Origin: Limnochordia bacterium
Lineage (GTDB): Bacteria; Bacillota; Limnochordia; Darwinibacteriales; DTU012
DNA length: 45,594 nt
Direction: 5' to 3'
Assembly (NCBI GenBank): GCA_007116145.1
Contig: SKJB01000032.1
Span: 1-45,594, forward strand
A program made the translations under genes and the position numbers. Shown here piece by piece: positions 7,787-16,373 of this stretch. A model generated the notes under the pieces. It was not told where the DNA came from, did not search any database, and saw nothing but the letters and a program-made list of their open reading frames with translations. The stretch's first letter is position 1. Every line of letters begins with the position of its first letter.

Positions 7787-8827
7787 ATGCACAACTATCA
7801 GATGATGCCCAAAGTAAATCTACATCATCATTTAGAAGGAGCTGTTCGTCCCGCCACATTTTGGGAAGTATGTCAACAGTATGGGTTAGGTACTCCGGTG
7901 AGTAGCGTGGAGGAAGCCCAGACATACTTACAGGTATCTGGGGAAGAAGCAACGCTTGCTGCCTTTCTTGATCGAATTCATCGTAGTTTTCTCATTTCCT
8001 CTTATCCTGGTGTTATGCATCGGATCGCCTACGAATCAGTAGCCGACGCTGCAAAGCAGAATATCGCCTATCTGGAGGTTCGCTTCGGACCATCGTTACA
8101 CGGGACACAAGGACGTTCGCTAGAAGCGACGATGGAGGAGGTGTTGCAAGGAATTAGTGAGGGCGAACGCGACTTTGGCACACAGACGCGGTTAATTGTC
8201 TGTGCCCTTCGCCATCTTTCTTTTTCCGAAAACAATGAGATTTTGCGAGTCGCCACGAAATACAGAGATTGTGGAGTGGTGGGTTTTGACATCGCCGGTG
8301 ACGAAGAATGCTATGGAGCTGACCAATTCCGTAGCCTATTCCATCGAGCTCAAGATGGGGGTCTAGGAATTACAGTACATGCTGGTGAAGTTGGGACAGC
8401 CGACAATATAGTGGCTGCTATTACTAAACTTGGAGCATCGCGCATTGGTCATGGTATTGCATTAGTCCATCGTCCTGACCTTGTTGAGCCGATTAACGCC
8501 TCTGGAATTACGCTTGAAGTCTGTCCTACGAGTAACGTGCATACTGCTGCCGTTAGTTCATTGGCTGAGCATCCTGTGCGCTGGCTTTTTGATCAGGGTG
8601 TGAAACTAACAATCGGGGACGATGATCCTACGACCTCAGGGATAAGTCTCTCTAGTGAATACCAGCTTTTGAGCGATTATTTTGAGTTTAGTGATGAGGT
8701 ATTATCAGAGTTTGTCTTAAACGGAGCAAGAGCATCCTTTCTACATTCCATAGAAAAACAGAAATTAATGGATACGCTAGAAAGTGCACTGCTACAGTGG
8801 AGAGCGAATCCAACGCGTGGTTATTAA
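7787..8827 (+). CDS. add: Adenosine deaminase
   Basis: A 346-residue zinc enzyme hydrolysing adenosine or deoxyadenosine to inosine and ammonia (purine salvage). All family signatures are visible: the metal motif LHHHLEGA (His13, His15), VHAGE with the catalytic Glu near residue 199, RIGHG, EVCPTSNV, and the DDDPTTSG metal/substrate Asp pair near 279-286. SD AAGGAG lies ahead of the ATG. It is divergent from nadA and followed by a hairpin, so it is probably monocistronic. Related adenine or aminodeoxyfutalosine deaminases share the fold, so the exact purine substrate is a family-level inference. Confidence 0.88.
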   Translation: MHNYQMMPKVNLHHHLEGAVRPATFWEVCQQYGLGTPVSSVEEAQTYLQVSGEEATLAAFLDRIHRSFLISSYPGVMHRIAYESVADAAKQNIAYLEVRFGPSLHGTQGRSLEATMEEVLQGISEGERDFGTQTRLIVCALRHLSFSENNEILRVATKYRDCGVVGFDIAGDEECYGADQFRSLFHRAQDGGLGITVHAGEVGTADNIVAAITKLGASRIGHGIALVHRPDLVEPINASGITLEVCPTSNVHTAAVSSLAEHPVRWLFDQGVKLTIGDDDPTTSGISLSSEYQLLSDYFEFSDEVLSEFVLNGARASFLHSIEKQKLMDTLESALLQWRANPTRGY

Positions 8828-8869
8828 GCCTCTCTATGATCCAACATTTCAGGTAGAGTTGATGTAAAA

Positions 8870-8908
8870 AAGCTTTGGTCTTACGGACTCGTGGACCAAG
8901 GCTTATTT
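8870..8908 (+). terminator. Probable terminator after add
   Basis: An 11-bp stem (8870-8880 with 8894-8904, one G:U pair, 13-nt loop) is followed by only a short T-rich stretch, so termination may be partial. Confidence 0.5.
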
Positions 8909-8948
8909 GCGATATCAGAAAGTATGGTCTATGTTCTGTGTAAAAAAA

Positions 8949-8957
8949 TGGTATAAT
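8949..8957 (+). promoter_or_regulatory. Extended -10 promoter of the TerB/BrxD/helicase operon
   Basis: TGGTATAAT matches the extended -10 consensus TGnTATAAT. No good -35 hexamer lies 16-18 bp upstream, which fits an extended -10 promoter. It is about 40 bp before the first start codon of the cassette. Confidence 0.5.
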
Positions 8958-8999
8958 AGAAGAGGTGTGGTCAAATAAACCACTTAGGAGGCTAAGGAT

Positions 9000-11243
9000 G
9001 TGCTAGAGATGCATAATGGAATTCGCACACTACATGGTGAATATGTAATATCGTTGTCAAGGCTCAATAGCCGTTTGATCATTGTAGCCTATCGTGGTAA
9101 AAATCGCATCCTATTGAGTTGGATGAAAACGCGGTTTGTGCAATTACGGCCCTTATTTGCCTGTACCACTTTATCCGATAATACCATATATGTGTCGTTA
9201 GCGAAATTAGAACAAGTTAAAGCTGTGCTAGATTCTTTAACGGATACCAACTTAATTGTTGATATCGAACCCGCAATTACAGAGCTAGTTCCAATTACCT
9301 TGCCCTCTAGTTTCATTATTAGCTATCGTTGGAGCCCTTCGAAGGGCGCGTTGACTCTCTGTCTTGACGGGGCTACGTATGCTGGTGGAGGTTGGTTTAT
9401 TAACGGAAACACCTATTTCCAGCTTCCCATCTTGCAGCTCTCGGATGATATTTACCTGGACAAGCCCGAGATTAGCGGTCAGGATCTGATTACTTTCTTA
9501 ACAAAAGTGCTGCCAGGGTGGCATAAGCGTGGGGTGCCGGTTCATTGTGAGCTTACATTTAGTAAGGACCCTCTATTGGGGGTTACGGTTAAGGGGACAT
9601 CTGAGTCTAAATTGACGCTAGATATCTGCTGGAATAAACGCCCCCATTCCTATCAAGCATTACAGTTTGTCGAAGAGTATGTAATCGATGGTCAAGTGGT
9701 GCAACCAGGGCCAGCTGTTCATCAGTTGCCTCCAGAATTTCTAGCTAGTGAAGGGGTTACAGTGTATGAAGGCAGCGCGATCCATTGGTTTTTAGACAAG
9801 GTTTATCTCTGGATCAAGCCGTGGGTAATCGGTGATATTAAGGTTCCTGCAAAAATTAGAGTTCCTACAAGCACGAAGGTCCCTACAATCATAATGGATC
9901 CAGAGGATGAAAGGATGCATGCAAAATCAGAGGAACTTGAATTTATTGCAAAGGCGAATGAGTATGCTGATGTGACGCAAGAGCGAGCTGGGTATCTGCC
10001 TTATTGGTCTATGTATCCCAACTATGCCTATATGAGTAAGTCGCAATTATCATGGTACTTTTATTGGCGAAATATGACAAGACAGCAGAACTATTTGCCG
10101 ACGGACATGGCCTATGTTTTACTCTACATCTTCGAGTTAATTCATCAAGTCGGAGTCAAGAGCCCTGAGGAAGGTTATGAGGCTTTGGTGTCTTTGTGGA
10201 GACATTATAGAGGACATTTCCGGCTACTAGACGAATATGTGATAGAATGGTTAGTCGATTATCGGATCGTATATAACTTGCCTAATCCCCTCGAGATTTA
10301 TGAGGTGTGTATGGAAGAAAAGATAATTCCTTATTACCCCGAGATAATTTTGGAGAGATACTATCCAGATCATTTAGATCAGGTGCCTCTAAGTTTACTA
10401 GCGAAATTTATCGATTATGATATCTTTAAAGGACGTTTTTATCAGCAGAATGAAGCATTAGTAGACAAAAGCGTTCCCATTGTTATTCACTATGTTAGTC
10501 GTTGCTTGCAACGAACTAGGGGGAAAGGATTGTTTGACCAAATACCCCTTGCGTCCCATATCGTTAGGCGCCCTTTGTTTGAAGGAGTATGGTGTTTTGC
10601 TGGTCCTAAGGAACCAGTCACCATTACCACCATTCGACCTTATTCGAACCATCAACCTTTTAGGCAGTATCTTACTGCAATTATTCGCTATATCGAAAAT
10701 AAGCTTCGCAGCAATCAGGGATACAGTAGTTTACTAAGAGTGCGCTACCTCGATGCTATGGTGCAAAAGCGCATTGATGAGTACTTTACTCTTTGTGCTG
10801 ACAAAATGGATCCGGATGTTCTTGAAAATCAGGAAGTAAAGATTGATTTTTCTGTAGTGACAAAACTCCGTGCAGACTCCGAAAAAATCGCCGAACTACT
10901 TTTAACAGAAAGCGAACGCATGGAGCAAGAGGAATGCGAGCAAAAGCGAATAAAACTCCCTGCTGTAAATCCTCTTGAGGGAACGCCAGAGGAATTTACA
11001 GACGCATTAAATGAGTACCATGTAACAGCGCTACTAGTTATTTATGAGGGCTGTGATGTAGAGCTACGCTTGCGGGAATTAGCAGCAACTCAATTAGAGA
11101 TGGTGGACATGCTTGTGGATACGATCAATGAAATTGCCCTAGATGTTCTTGGTGATATTATCATTGAATGTACAGATACGCTGGAAATAAATGGAGAGTA
11201 CTTGGATATACTAGTGTGGTTAAAAGGCAAAAGAGGTGAGTGA
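9000..11243 (+). CDS. TerB-N/TerB-C domain protein
   Basis: A 747-residue protein. Residues about 318-480 match a TerB-N domain: YLPYWSMYPNYAYMSKSQ, then WYFYWRN and AYVLLYIFELIH. Residues about 590-745 look like TerB-C, acidic and helical, with TPEEFTDALNEYHV. The first about 300 residues are beta-rich with a GGGWFINGNTYF segment I cannot assign. No catalytic motif is visible. GTG at 9000 is the start because AGGAGG lies 8 nt upstream; the ATG at 8998 hits a stop after one codon. Comparative-genomic work on Ter systems linked TerB-N/TerB-C proteins to helicases and ATPases in DNA-processing contexts. Here it heads a three-gene operon with exactly those partners and may be the sensor or scaffold (inference). 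Confidence 0.75.
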   Translation: MLEMHNGIRTLHGEYVISLSRLNSRLIIVAYRGKNRILLSWMKTRFVQLRPLFACTTLSDNTIYVSLAKLEQVKAVLDSLTDTNLIVDIEPAITELVPITLPSSFIISYRWSPSKGALTLCLDGATYAGGGWFINGNTYFQLPILQLSDDIYLDKPEISGQDLITFLTKVLPGWHKRGVPVHCELTFSKDPLLGVTVKGTSESKLTLDICWNKRPHSYQALQFVEEYVIDGQVVQPGPAVHQLPPEFLASEGVTVYEGSAIHWFLDKVYLWIKPWVIGDIKVPAKIRVPTSTKVPTIIMDPEDERMHAKSEELEFIAKANEYADVTQERAGYLPYWSMYPNYAYMSKSQLSWYFYWRNMTRQQNYLPTDMAYVLLYIFELIHQVGVKSPEEGYEALVSLWRHYRGHFRLLDEYVIEWLVDYRIVYNLPNPLEIYEVCMEEKIIPYYPEIILERYYPDHLDQVPLSLLAKFIDYDIFKGRFYQQNEALVDKSVPIVIHYVSRCLQRTRGKGLFDQIPLASHIVRRPLFEGVWCFAGPKEPVTITTIRPYSNHQPFRQYLTAIIRYIENKLRSNQGYSSLLRVRYLDAMVQKRIDEYFTLCADKMDPDVLENQEVKIDFSVVTKLRADSEKIAELLLTESERMEQEECEQKRIKLPAVNPLEGTPEEFTDALNEYHVTALLVIYEGCDVELRLRELAATQLEMVDMLVDTINEIALDVLGDIIIECTDTLEINGEYLDILVWLKGKRGE

Positions 11244-11247
11244 AACA

Positions 11248-12573
11248 ATGGTGGCAAAAATTCCGAAACGGGTATCGACAGCAATTTTAAATTCGTTAAG
11301 AGCTGGTGTGGTACCGCGCATTGGTTTACCCTATATTGCGGTTGGTCGGACAAAGGAGACGGAAACTTTAGTCAATGATCTAACGAACATAAGTGCTGGA
11401 GGGGCATGTTTTCGGTTTGTCGTTGGTCGGTATGGATCAGGGAAAAGCTTTATGTTGCAACTAATTCGTAATAATGCACTGGATAGAAATTTTGTGGTTC
11501 TAGATGGCGATCTCTCGCCCGAGCGTCGTCTCGCAGGTGGAAAAGGACAGGGTTTAGCAACATACCGCGAGTTGATGCAAAATATCGCGACGAAGACGCG
11601 GCCTGAGGGTGGAGCATTAGGAGCAATCCTCGAACGTTGGATTAGCGGGGTGCAAAGTCAGGTACTACAGGAAACGGGGTTACGACCGAGTGATGCAGGC
11701 TTTAATCGCAGGGTAGAAACCCAGATCCATACAGTCATTGACTCGATGGAGGGGTTGGTTCACGGGTTTGATTTTGCTAATGTGCTCACAACCTATTGGA
11801 ATGGATACCAAACGGATAATGATGTGCAAAAAAATGCAGCTCTGCGCTGGTTACGTGGTGAATACTCCACAAAGACAGAAGCCCGTCAATATTTAGAGGT
11901 GCGAGTGATAATCGATGATGATAGTTGGTATGATTACTTAAAACTTATAGCCCGTTTTATTGTTTCCATTGGTTACGAGGGTTTGGTTGTTCTCATTGAT
12001 GAAGCTGTGAATCTCTATAAAATAAATCATTCTGTTACTCGCCAAATGAACTATGAAAAGGTGCTGACACTCTTTAATGACACGATGCAGGGGCGAGCAG
12101 AAAACTTAGGCATTATAATGGGGGGGACACCTCAATTTCTTGAAGATGAGCGGCGAGGTCTCTATAGCTATGACGCTTTACGAACTCGTTTGGTTAAGTC
12201 AAGGTTTGCAGATGACCAGGTATTTGATGGCTCTGATCCAGTTATTCATCTTCAATCTCTTACGCAGGATGAAATATTTTTGCTGCTCCAAAAAATAGCC
12301 GAAATACATCGAATACATTATCAGTATGAAACACAAGTGAGCAGTGACGATTTAGTCGAGTTTATGCAAGTTATTGTCAATGTACTTGGGGCTAACCAAC
12401 TGCTTACTCCTCGAGATGTGGTCAAGGACTTTTTAACGCTCCTTTATATTTGGCAAGAATCCAATGGAGCGAGCTTTACTAGTTTGTTGCAGAGTTCTAA
12501 GTTCCAACCCGCTGCACCTCTCACTAGCTTGGATCAGGATGAGGATGATGAGTTTGCTGAGTTTACATTATGA
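11248..12573 (+). CDS. BrxD-like P-loop ATPase (DUF2791)
   Basis: A 441-residue ATPase. Walker A GRYGSGKS is at about residues 60-67 and Walker B VVLIDEA at about 247-253. The hallmark of the BrxD/DUF2791 family, GGTPQFLEDERRGLYSYDAL, is near 292-311 and is followed by RTRL with likely Arg fingers. An upstream GTG (11236) is in frame, but the ATG at 11248 has GAGGTGAG at good spacing and follows the TerB stop by 4 bp. BrxD is an ATPase of type 2 BREX phage defence whose mechanism is poorly known. Here there is no BrxC, PglX or PglZ, so the gene works in a different assembly, presumably coupled to the next gene's helicase. Confidence 0.85.
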   Translation: MVAKIPKRVSTAILNSLRAGVVPRIGLPYIAVGRTKETETLVNDLTNISAGGACFRFVVGRYGSGKSFMLQLIRNNALDRNFVVLDGDLSPERRLAGGKGQGLATYRELMQNIATKTRPEGGALGAILERWISGVQSQVLQETGLRPSDAGFNRRVETQIHTVIDSMEGLVHGFDFANVLTTYWNGYQTDNDVQKNAALRWLRGEYSTKTEARQYLEVRVIIDDDSWYDYLKLIARFIVSIGYEGLVVLIDEAVNLYKINHSVTRQMNYEKVLTLFNDTMQGRAENLGIIMGGTPQFLEDERRGLYSYDALRTRLVKSRFADDQVFDGSDPVIHLQSLTQDEIFLLLQKIAEIHRIHYQYETQVSSDDLVEFMQVIVNVLGANQLLTPRDVVKDFLTLLYIWQESNGASFTSLLQSSKFQPAAPLTSLDQDEDDEFAEFTL

Positions 12574-14741
12574 GTGTTCACTCGTTTGAGCGCCTATCGC
12601 CTTTTATTCAAGAATACATTTATAAATACCGTTGGGATGAATTGCGAGAGATTCAGATTGCCGCTTGTAACATTATTTTTGACACAAAGCATCATTTGCT
12701 ATTAGCAAGTGGTACTGCTTCTGGTAAAACTGAAGCGGCTTTTTTGCCTGTGTTAACCGTATTGCAACACAACCCCGCTAAAAGTATTGGCGTTTTATAT
12801 ATTGGCCCTCTTAAGGCTCTAATCAATGATCAGTTTCATCGGCTCTCCCATCTGTTACAAGAAGCTAGTATCCCGGTTTGGCATTGGCATGGTGATGTCT
12901 CGTATAGTCATAAGCAAAAGCTGATCCAGCAACCTGAAGGTGTGTTACAGACTACGCCTGAGTCTCTAGAGAGTTTATTAGTGAATCATCACCAGGATTT
13001 ACCCAGGATGTTTGGAGATTTACGCTACATAATTATTGATGAGATTCATGTATTTATGGGGACCGACCGGGGAAGTCAGGTTCTCTGTTTATTAGAACGC
13101 TTAGAACGGTGTTGTGGGACAGCACCGAGGCGTATTGGGTTATCTGCGACCCTAGGAGATTATACGATAGCCAAAGCTTGGCTGAGGGGGAATACGCAGC
13201 CCGTAGTTGAAGCACCACCAGTATCTTTAGGGGGGCAGCGAATCCGCTTGCGCTTAGAACACTTTGTCAACCCCGCAGATCATGAAGTAGAGTATACGGA
13301 CTATTTGTTTCGGCACAGTCAATTAGCACAAGGAAAGTGTTTAATCTTTAGTAATAATCGTGCAGAGACAGAGAGTGTAATTGCTAAACTGCGAAGAGTA
13401 GCCCAAGAACGCAAAACGGGAGATATCTACTATGTCCATCATGGTAGTGTCGCTGCTACCTTGCGTAAAGAGGCTGAACGGGCGATGGCTGATCCAGATA
13501 AAGCAGCTGTGATAGCTGCTACAGTTACCTTGGAATTAGGTATTGATATTGGTCGGTTAGAGCGTATTATTCAGTTAGAGTCGCCATTTTCGGTGGCTAG
13601 TTTTTTGCAGCGATTAGGGCGTTCAGGACGGCGACATAATGCATCAGAAATGCAGATAGTAACAACAGAGGCAACCGATGATAATCAATGGATTGCTGAC
13701 TCCTTTCCCTGGCAACTATTACAGGCTATCGCAATTATTCAACTCTATCTAGAGGAGCGATGGATTGAACCGCCATCGGAGAATTACTATCCTGTTAGTC
13801 TGCTTTACCACCAGACCATGAGTACTCTGCTTGCGAATAGTGGGTTAACCCCTGCTCAGTTAGGGCGACGGGTTCTTACTCTAGCTCCATTTCGTCAGAT
13901 AACGCAAGCCGATTACAGGCAGTTTTTACGCCATTTGCTAGAACTCGATCACATTGAGTTAATGGAAGATGGAAGTTTAGCCATTGGACTGACAGCGGAT
14001 CCAATTGTCCATACATATCGCTTTTATGCTGTCTTCCAGGAGCAGACAGAATACATTGTTCGGGAAGGGACGACCGAAGTGGGGAGTATTCTCACACTGC
14101 CGCTCCCAGGAGTGTGCTTTGTGCTAGCGGGACGGGCGTGGGAAGTTTTGGAAATCGACGATAGCCGCCGTATTGTCTTTGTAAAGTCCGTGGAATATGG
14201 AGGCAACTTAGTATGGTCCGGTGGAGCAAGCAGTGTCCATATCCGGATTATGCAGAAAGTCTGGGAGATTTTGTTGGCTAACGATGACTATCCCTATCTC
14301 CAAAAAAGAGCCCAAGAACGGTTGAAACAAGCCCGTGCTATCGCCCAGGATTTATCGTTAGCAACGGAGCGAATTGTTCCCATCAACGATAATCAATTCT
14401 GTTTGTTTCCGTGGTTTGGTACGAAAGAATTCCGAACACTAGAGCGGTTTTTCCGAATTTGTTGTCGCGAGCAGCTAGATATCAAATCGATGAGTGTTAA
14501 AAACCCCTATTATTTAGTGTTGCAATTTGGGTGTGATGGGCGGCACGCCATGAAAGAGGCCATGCACCTCTTACAAGGTCTCCGTTCAGGATCACAATTA
14601 CTAGCGAGGGAAGAGATCCCCCGCACTAGTAAATTTGATGCATTTGTACACCAGGATCTAGTGCGCAAGGCGTATGTACTTGATTACTTAGCTTTGGATA
14701 CAGTCAAAAGTGCAGTCAAAAGCTGGACGCACCCAAGCTAG
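12570..14741 (+). CDS. DEAD/DEAH-box helicase, Lhr/BrxHI-like
   Basis: A 723-residue superfamily 2 helicase. Visible motifs in order: Q-motif-like REIQ (about 27-30), motif I SGTASGKTEA (about 47-56), motif II DEIH (157-160), motif III SAT (about 191-193), and motif VI QRLGRSGRR (about 345-353). A long C-terminal region (360-723) follows, as in Lhr-type helicases and BREX BrxHI. The start ATG overlaps the ATPase stop (ATGA), so the two are translationally coupled. No nuclease domain is evident. Likely an ATP-driven translocase or unwinding enzyme acting on DNA together with the two preceding proteins. Confidence 0.88.
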   Translation: MSVHSFERLSPFIQEYIYKYRWDELREIQIAACNIIFDTKHHLLLASGTASGKTEAAFLPVLTVLQHNPAKSIGVLYIGPLKALINDQFHRLSHLLQEASIPVWHWHGDVSYSHKQKLIQQPEGVLQTTPESLESLLVNHHQDLPRMFGDLRYIIIDEIHVFMGTDRGSQVLCLLERLERCCGTAPRRIGLSATLGDYTIAKAWLRGNTQPVVEAPPVSLGGQRIRLRLEHFVNPADHEVEYTDYLFRHSQLAQGKCLIFSNNRAETESVIAKLRRVAQERKTGDIYYVHHGSVAATLRKEAERAMADPDKAAVIAATVTLELGIDIGRLERIIQLESPFSVASFLQRLGRSGRRHNASEMQIVTTEATDDNQWIADSFPWQLLQAIAIIQLYLEERWIEPPSENYYPVSLLYHQTMSTLLANSGLTPAQLGRRVLTLAPFRQITQADYRQFLRHLLELDHIELMEDGSLAIGLTADPIVHTYRFYAVFQEQTEYIVREGTTEVGSILTLPLPGVCFVLAGRAWEVLEIDDSRRIVFVKSVEYGGNLVWSGGASSVHIRIMQKVWEILLANDDYPYLQKRAQERLKQARAIAQDLSLATERIVPINDNQFCLFPWFGTKEFRTLERFFRICCREQLDIKSMSVKNPYYLVLQFGCDGRHAMKEAMHLLQGLRSGSQLLAREEIPRTSKFDAFVHQDLVRKAYVLDYLALDTVKSAVKSWTHPS

Positions 14742-14803
14742 GAGTAAAACTAACTGTTCAGACACACACAGTGTTCAATTAGGGAAATGGAAGTGACGAT
14801 TAG

Positions 14804-15766
14804 ATGCAAGTTTTTCTTCATATAGTGGGTAATAATATTGTGCCCATTTTTATTCTGATAGCATTTGGGTATATGCTGAGTCGATATTTTCCATTAGATA
14901 TATTTACCCTTAGTAAATTAAATTTCTATATTTTTGTCCCGATTTTTGTCTTTGTAAATCTGTATTCGACAACGATTGAGTTTGAGTTAATCCAGGCTGT
15001 TTTGTTCACATTGTTGTTATTAAGCGCTAATATGCTCGTTGGATCACTCTTGGCAAGAGTACGTGGGTATGATTTAGCATTAAAGAATGCCTTTAAGAAC
15101 TCCATTATGTTTTACAATTCAGGCAATATTGGAGTGCCATTAATAACTCTTGTGTTTAGTAGTTCCCCTTATATTGTTGATGGACAAACACCCTATTTGT
15201 TTGTGGCTGTGGCTACACAAGTAATGGTTTTAGTTGTTCAAAATGTCACCACAAATACAATAGGTTTTTTTAATGCAGGCCGAGCACAAATGGACTGGCG
15301 AGAGTCAATAGCAAAAATCTTCCGAATGCCAACCGTATATGCTATTCCGGTTGCGCTTGTATTGAAAGCGTTGCCCATAGAAATTGCAAACAGTCCGATT
15401 TGGCCAGCATTACAATTTGTGCGACAGGGTCTGATTCCTCTTGCCCTCATAACCCTCGGTGTACAGCTCTCGCGCACCACATTTGATTTTGGTGATAAAG
15501 AGGTGTTTTTAGCGGTTTTCACACGCTTAATCGGAGGGCCGATCTTAGCGATCATACTGTTAATGACCTTCAGGTTAGATGGTATCCTTGCACAAACTCT
15601 AATGATTTCTTCAGCGGTTCCCACATCGGTAAATAGTGCGCTAATTGCCGTAGAGTATCGTAATCGACCAGATTTTGCGTCCCAAGCAGTTATGTTATCG
15701 ACATTACTTAGTGCCCTTACTCTGACAGGGGTGATTTCTGCTGCAAGGATAATTTTCCCAATATAG
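14804..15766 (+). CDS. AEC family transporter (auxin efflux carrier/malate permease type)
   Basis: A 320-residue integral membrane protein with about ten hydrophobic segments and the AEC features: an N-terminal VPIFILIAFGYMLSR, the central FYNSGNIGVPL (family NxGNxGxP motif), and a C-terminal SAVPTSVNSALIAVEY. Family members export or exchange organic acids, amino acids or small anions; the substrate cannot be read from sequence. It lies 62 bp after the helicase with no terminator in between, so some read-through from the defence-like operon is possible. It is followed by the AlaR/AlaT-like pair, which makes an amino-acid or organic-acid substrate plausible. Confidence 0.85.
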   Translation: MQVFLHIVGNNIVPIFILIAFGYMLSRYFPLDIFTLSKLNFYIFVPIFVFVNLYSTTIEFELIQAVLFTLLLLSANMLVGSLLARVRGYDLALKNAFKNSIMFYNSGNIGVPLITLVFSSSPYIVDGQTPYLFVAVATQVMVLVVQNVTTNTIGFFNAGRAQMDWRESIAKIFRMPTVYAIPVALVLKALPIEIANSPIWPALQFVRQGLIPLALITLGVQLSRTTFDFGDKEVFLAVFTRLIGGPILAIILLMTFRLDGILAQTLMISSAVPTSVNSALIAVEYRNRPDFASQAVMLSTLLSALTLTGVISAARIIFPI

Positions 15767-15803
15767 GGTTGTCCTGAGTGTGAATTTAAGGTTAAATCAT
15801 TGC

Positions 15804-15817
15804 AAAACAGCTGTTTT
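15804..15817. promoter_or_regulatory. 14-bp perfect palindrome before the Lrp-type regulator
   Basis: AAAACAGCTGTTTT, extended by further Ts, lies about 60 bp before the regulator's start, near a TATACT (15835-15840) that could be a -10 box. Autoregulation by the Lrp-type protein would fit, but the site has not been matched to a known consensus. Confidence 0.3.
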
Positions 15818-15875
15818 TTTTGTTCTAGATCCGATATACTATATAGAAATACGTTTTTATATTAGAGGGAATTTG

Positions 15876-16373
15876 ATGGGAGGCATGGGTGTGCAGCAGA
15901 AAATTTTAGCGCTCTTAGAAACGAACGCTCGGATATCTACCGAGCAAATTGGAATTGTCTTGGGAATTTCCCAAGCAGAAGTGGAAGCAGAGATTAAGAA
16001 GCTAGAAGCGGATCATACAATATTAGGCTACAATACTATTGTGAATTGGGAAAAGACGGATCGCGAAGTTGTAACGGCTTTAATTGAGGTCAAAGTTACG
16101 CCCCAACGAGGTATCGGGTTTGACAAGATTGCCGAACGAGTGTATCAGTATCCTGAGGTAACCTCTGTGTATTTAATGTCCGGTGGCTTTGATCTAACGG
16201 TAGTTATTGAAGGCAAGTCCATGAAGGAAGTAGCCCTATTTGTCTCCCAGAAACTTGCTCCTATGGATTCAATCTTAAGTTGTGCCACCCATTTTGTGTT
16301 AAAAAAGTATAAGCAGAATGGTTTTGTATATACACCAGATGAGAAAGATCAAAGGGCGGCGATTTGGTTATGA
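15876..16373 (+). CDS. Lrp/AsnC-family transcriptional regulator (AlaR-like)
   Basis: About 165 residues: an N-terminal winged helix-turn-helix (QQKILALLETNARIS..., with the recognition part near GISQAEVEAEIKKLEADH) and a C-terminal RAM/ligand-binding domain (VYLMSGGFDLTVVIEGKSM). The frame extends 96 nt further upstream, but the ATG at 15876 has AGAGGG at 8-nt spacing and gives a family-sized protein; the ATG at 15885 is an alternative. Its stop overlaps the start of the aminotransferase gene, the same arrangement as alaR-alaT (yugG-yugH) in Bacillus subtilis, where the regulator activates the aminotransferase in response to alanine. The same logic is inferred here. Confidence 0.85.
   Translation: MGGMGVQQKILALLETNARISTEQIGIVLGISQAEVEAEIKKLEADHTILGYNTIVNWEKTDREVVTALIEVKVTPQRGIGFDKIAERVYQYPEVTSVYLMSGGFDLTVVIEGKSMKEVALFVSQKLAPMDSILSCATHFVLKKYKQNGFVYTPDEKDQRAAIWL

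Noticed and set aside
9000-14741. Calling the cassette a BREX system
   Set aside because: Only BrxD- and BrxHI-like genes are present; the defining PglZ phosphatase, PglX methylase and BrxC/PglY are absent.
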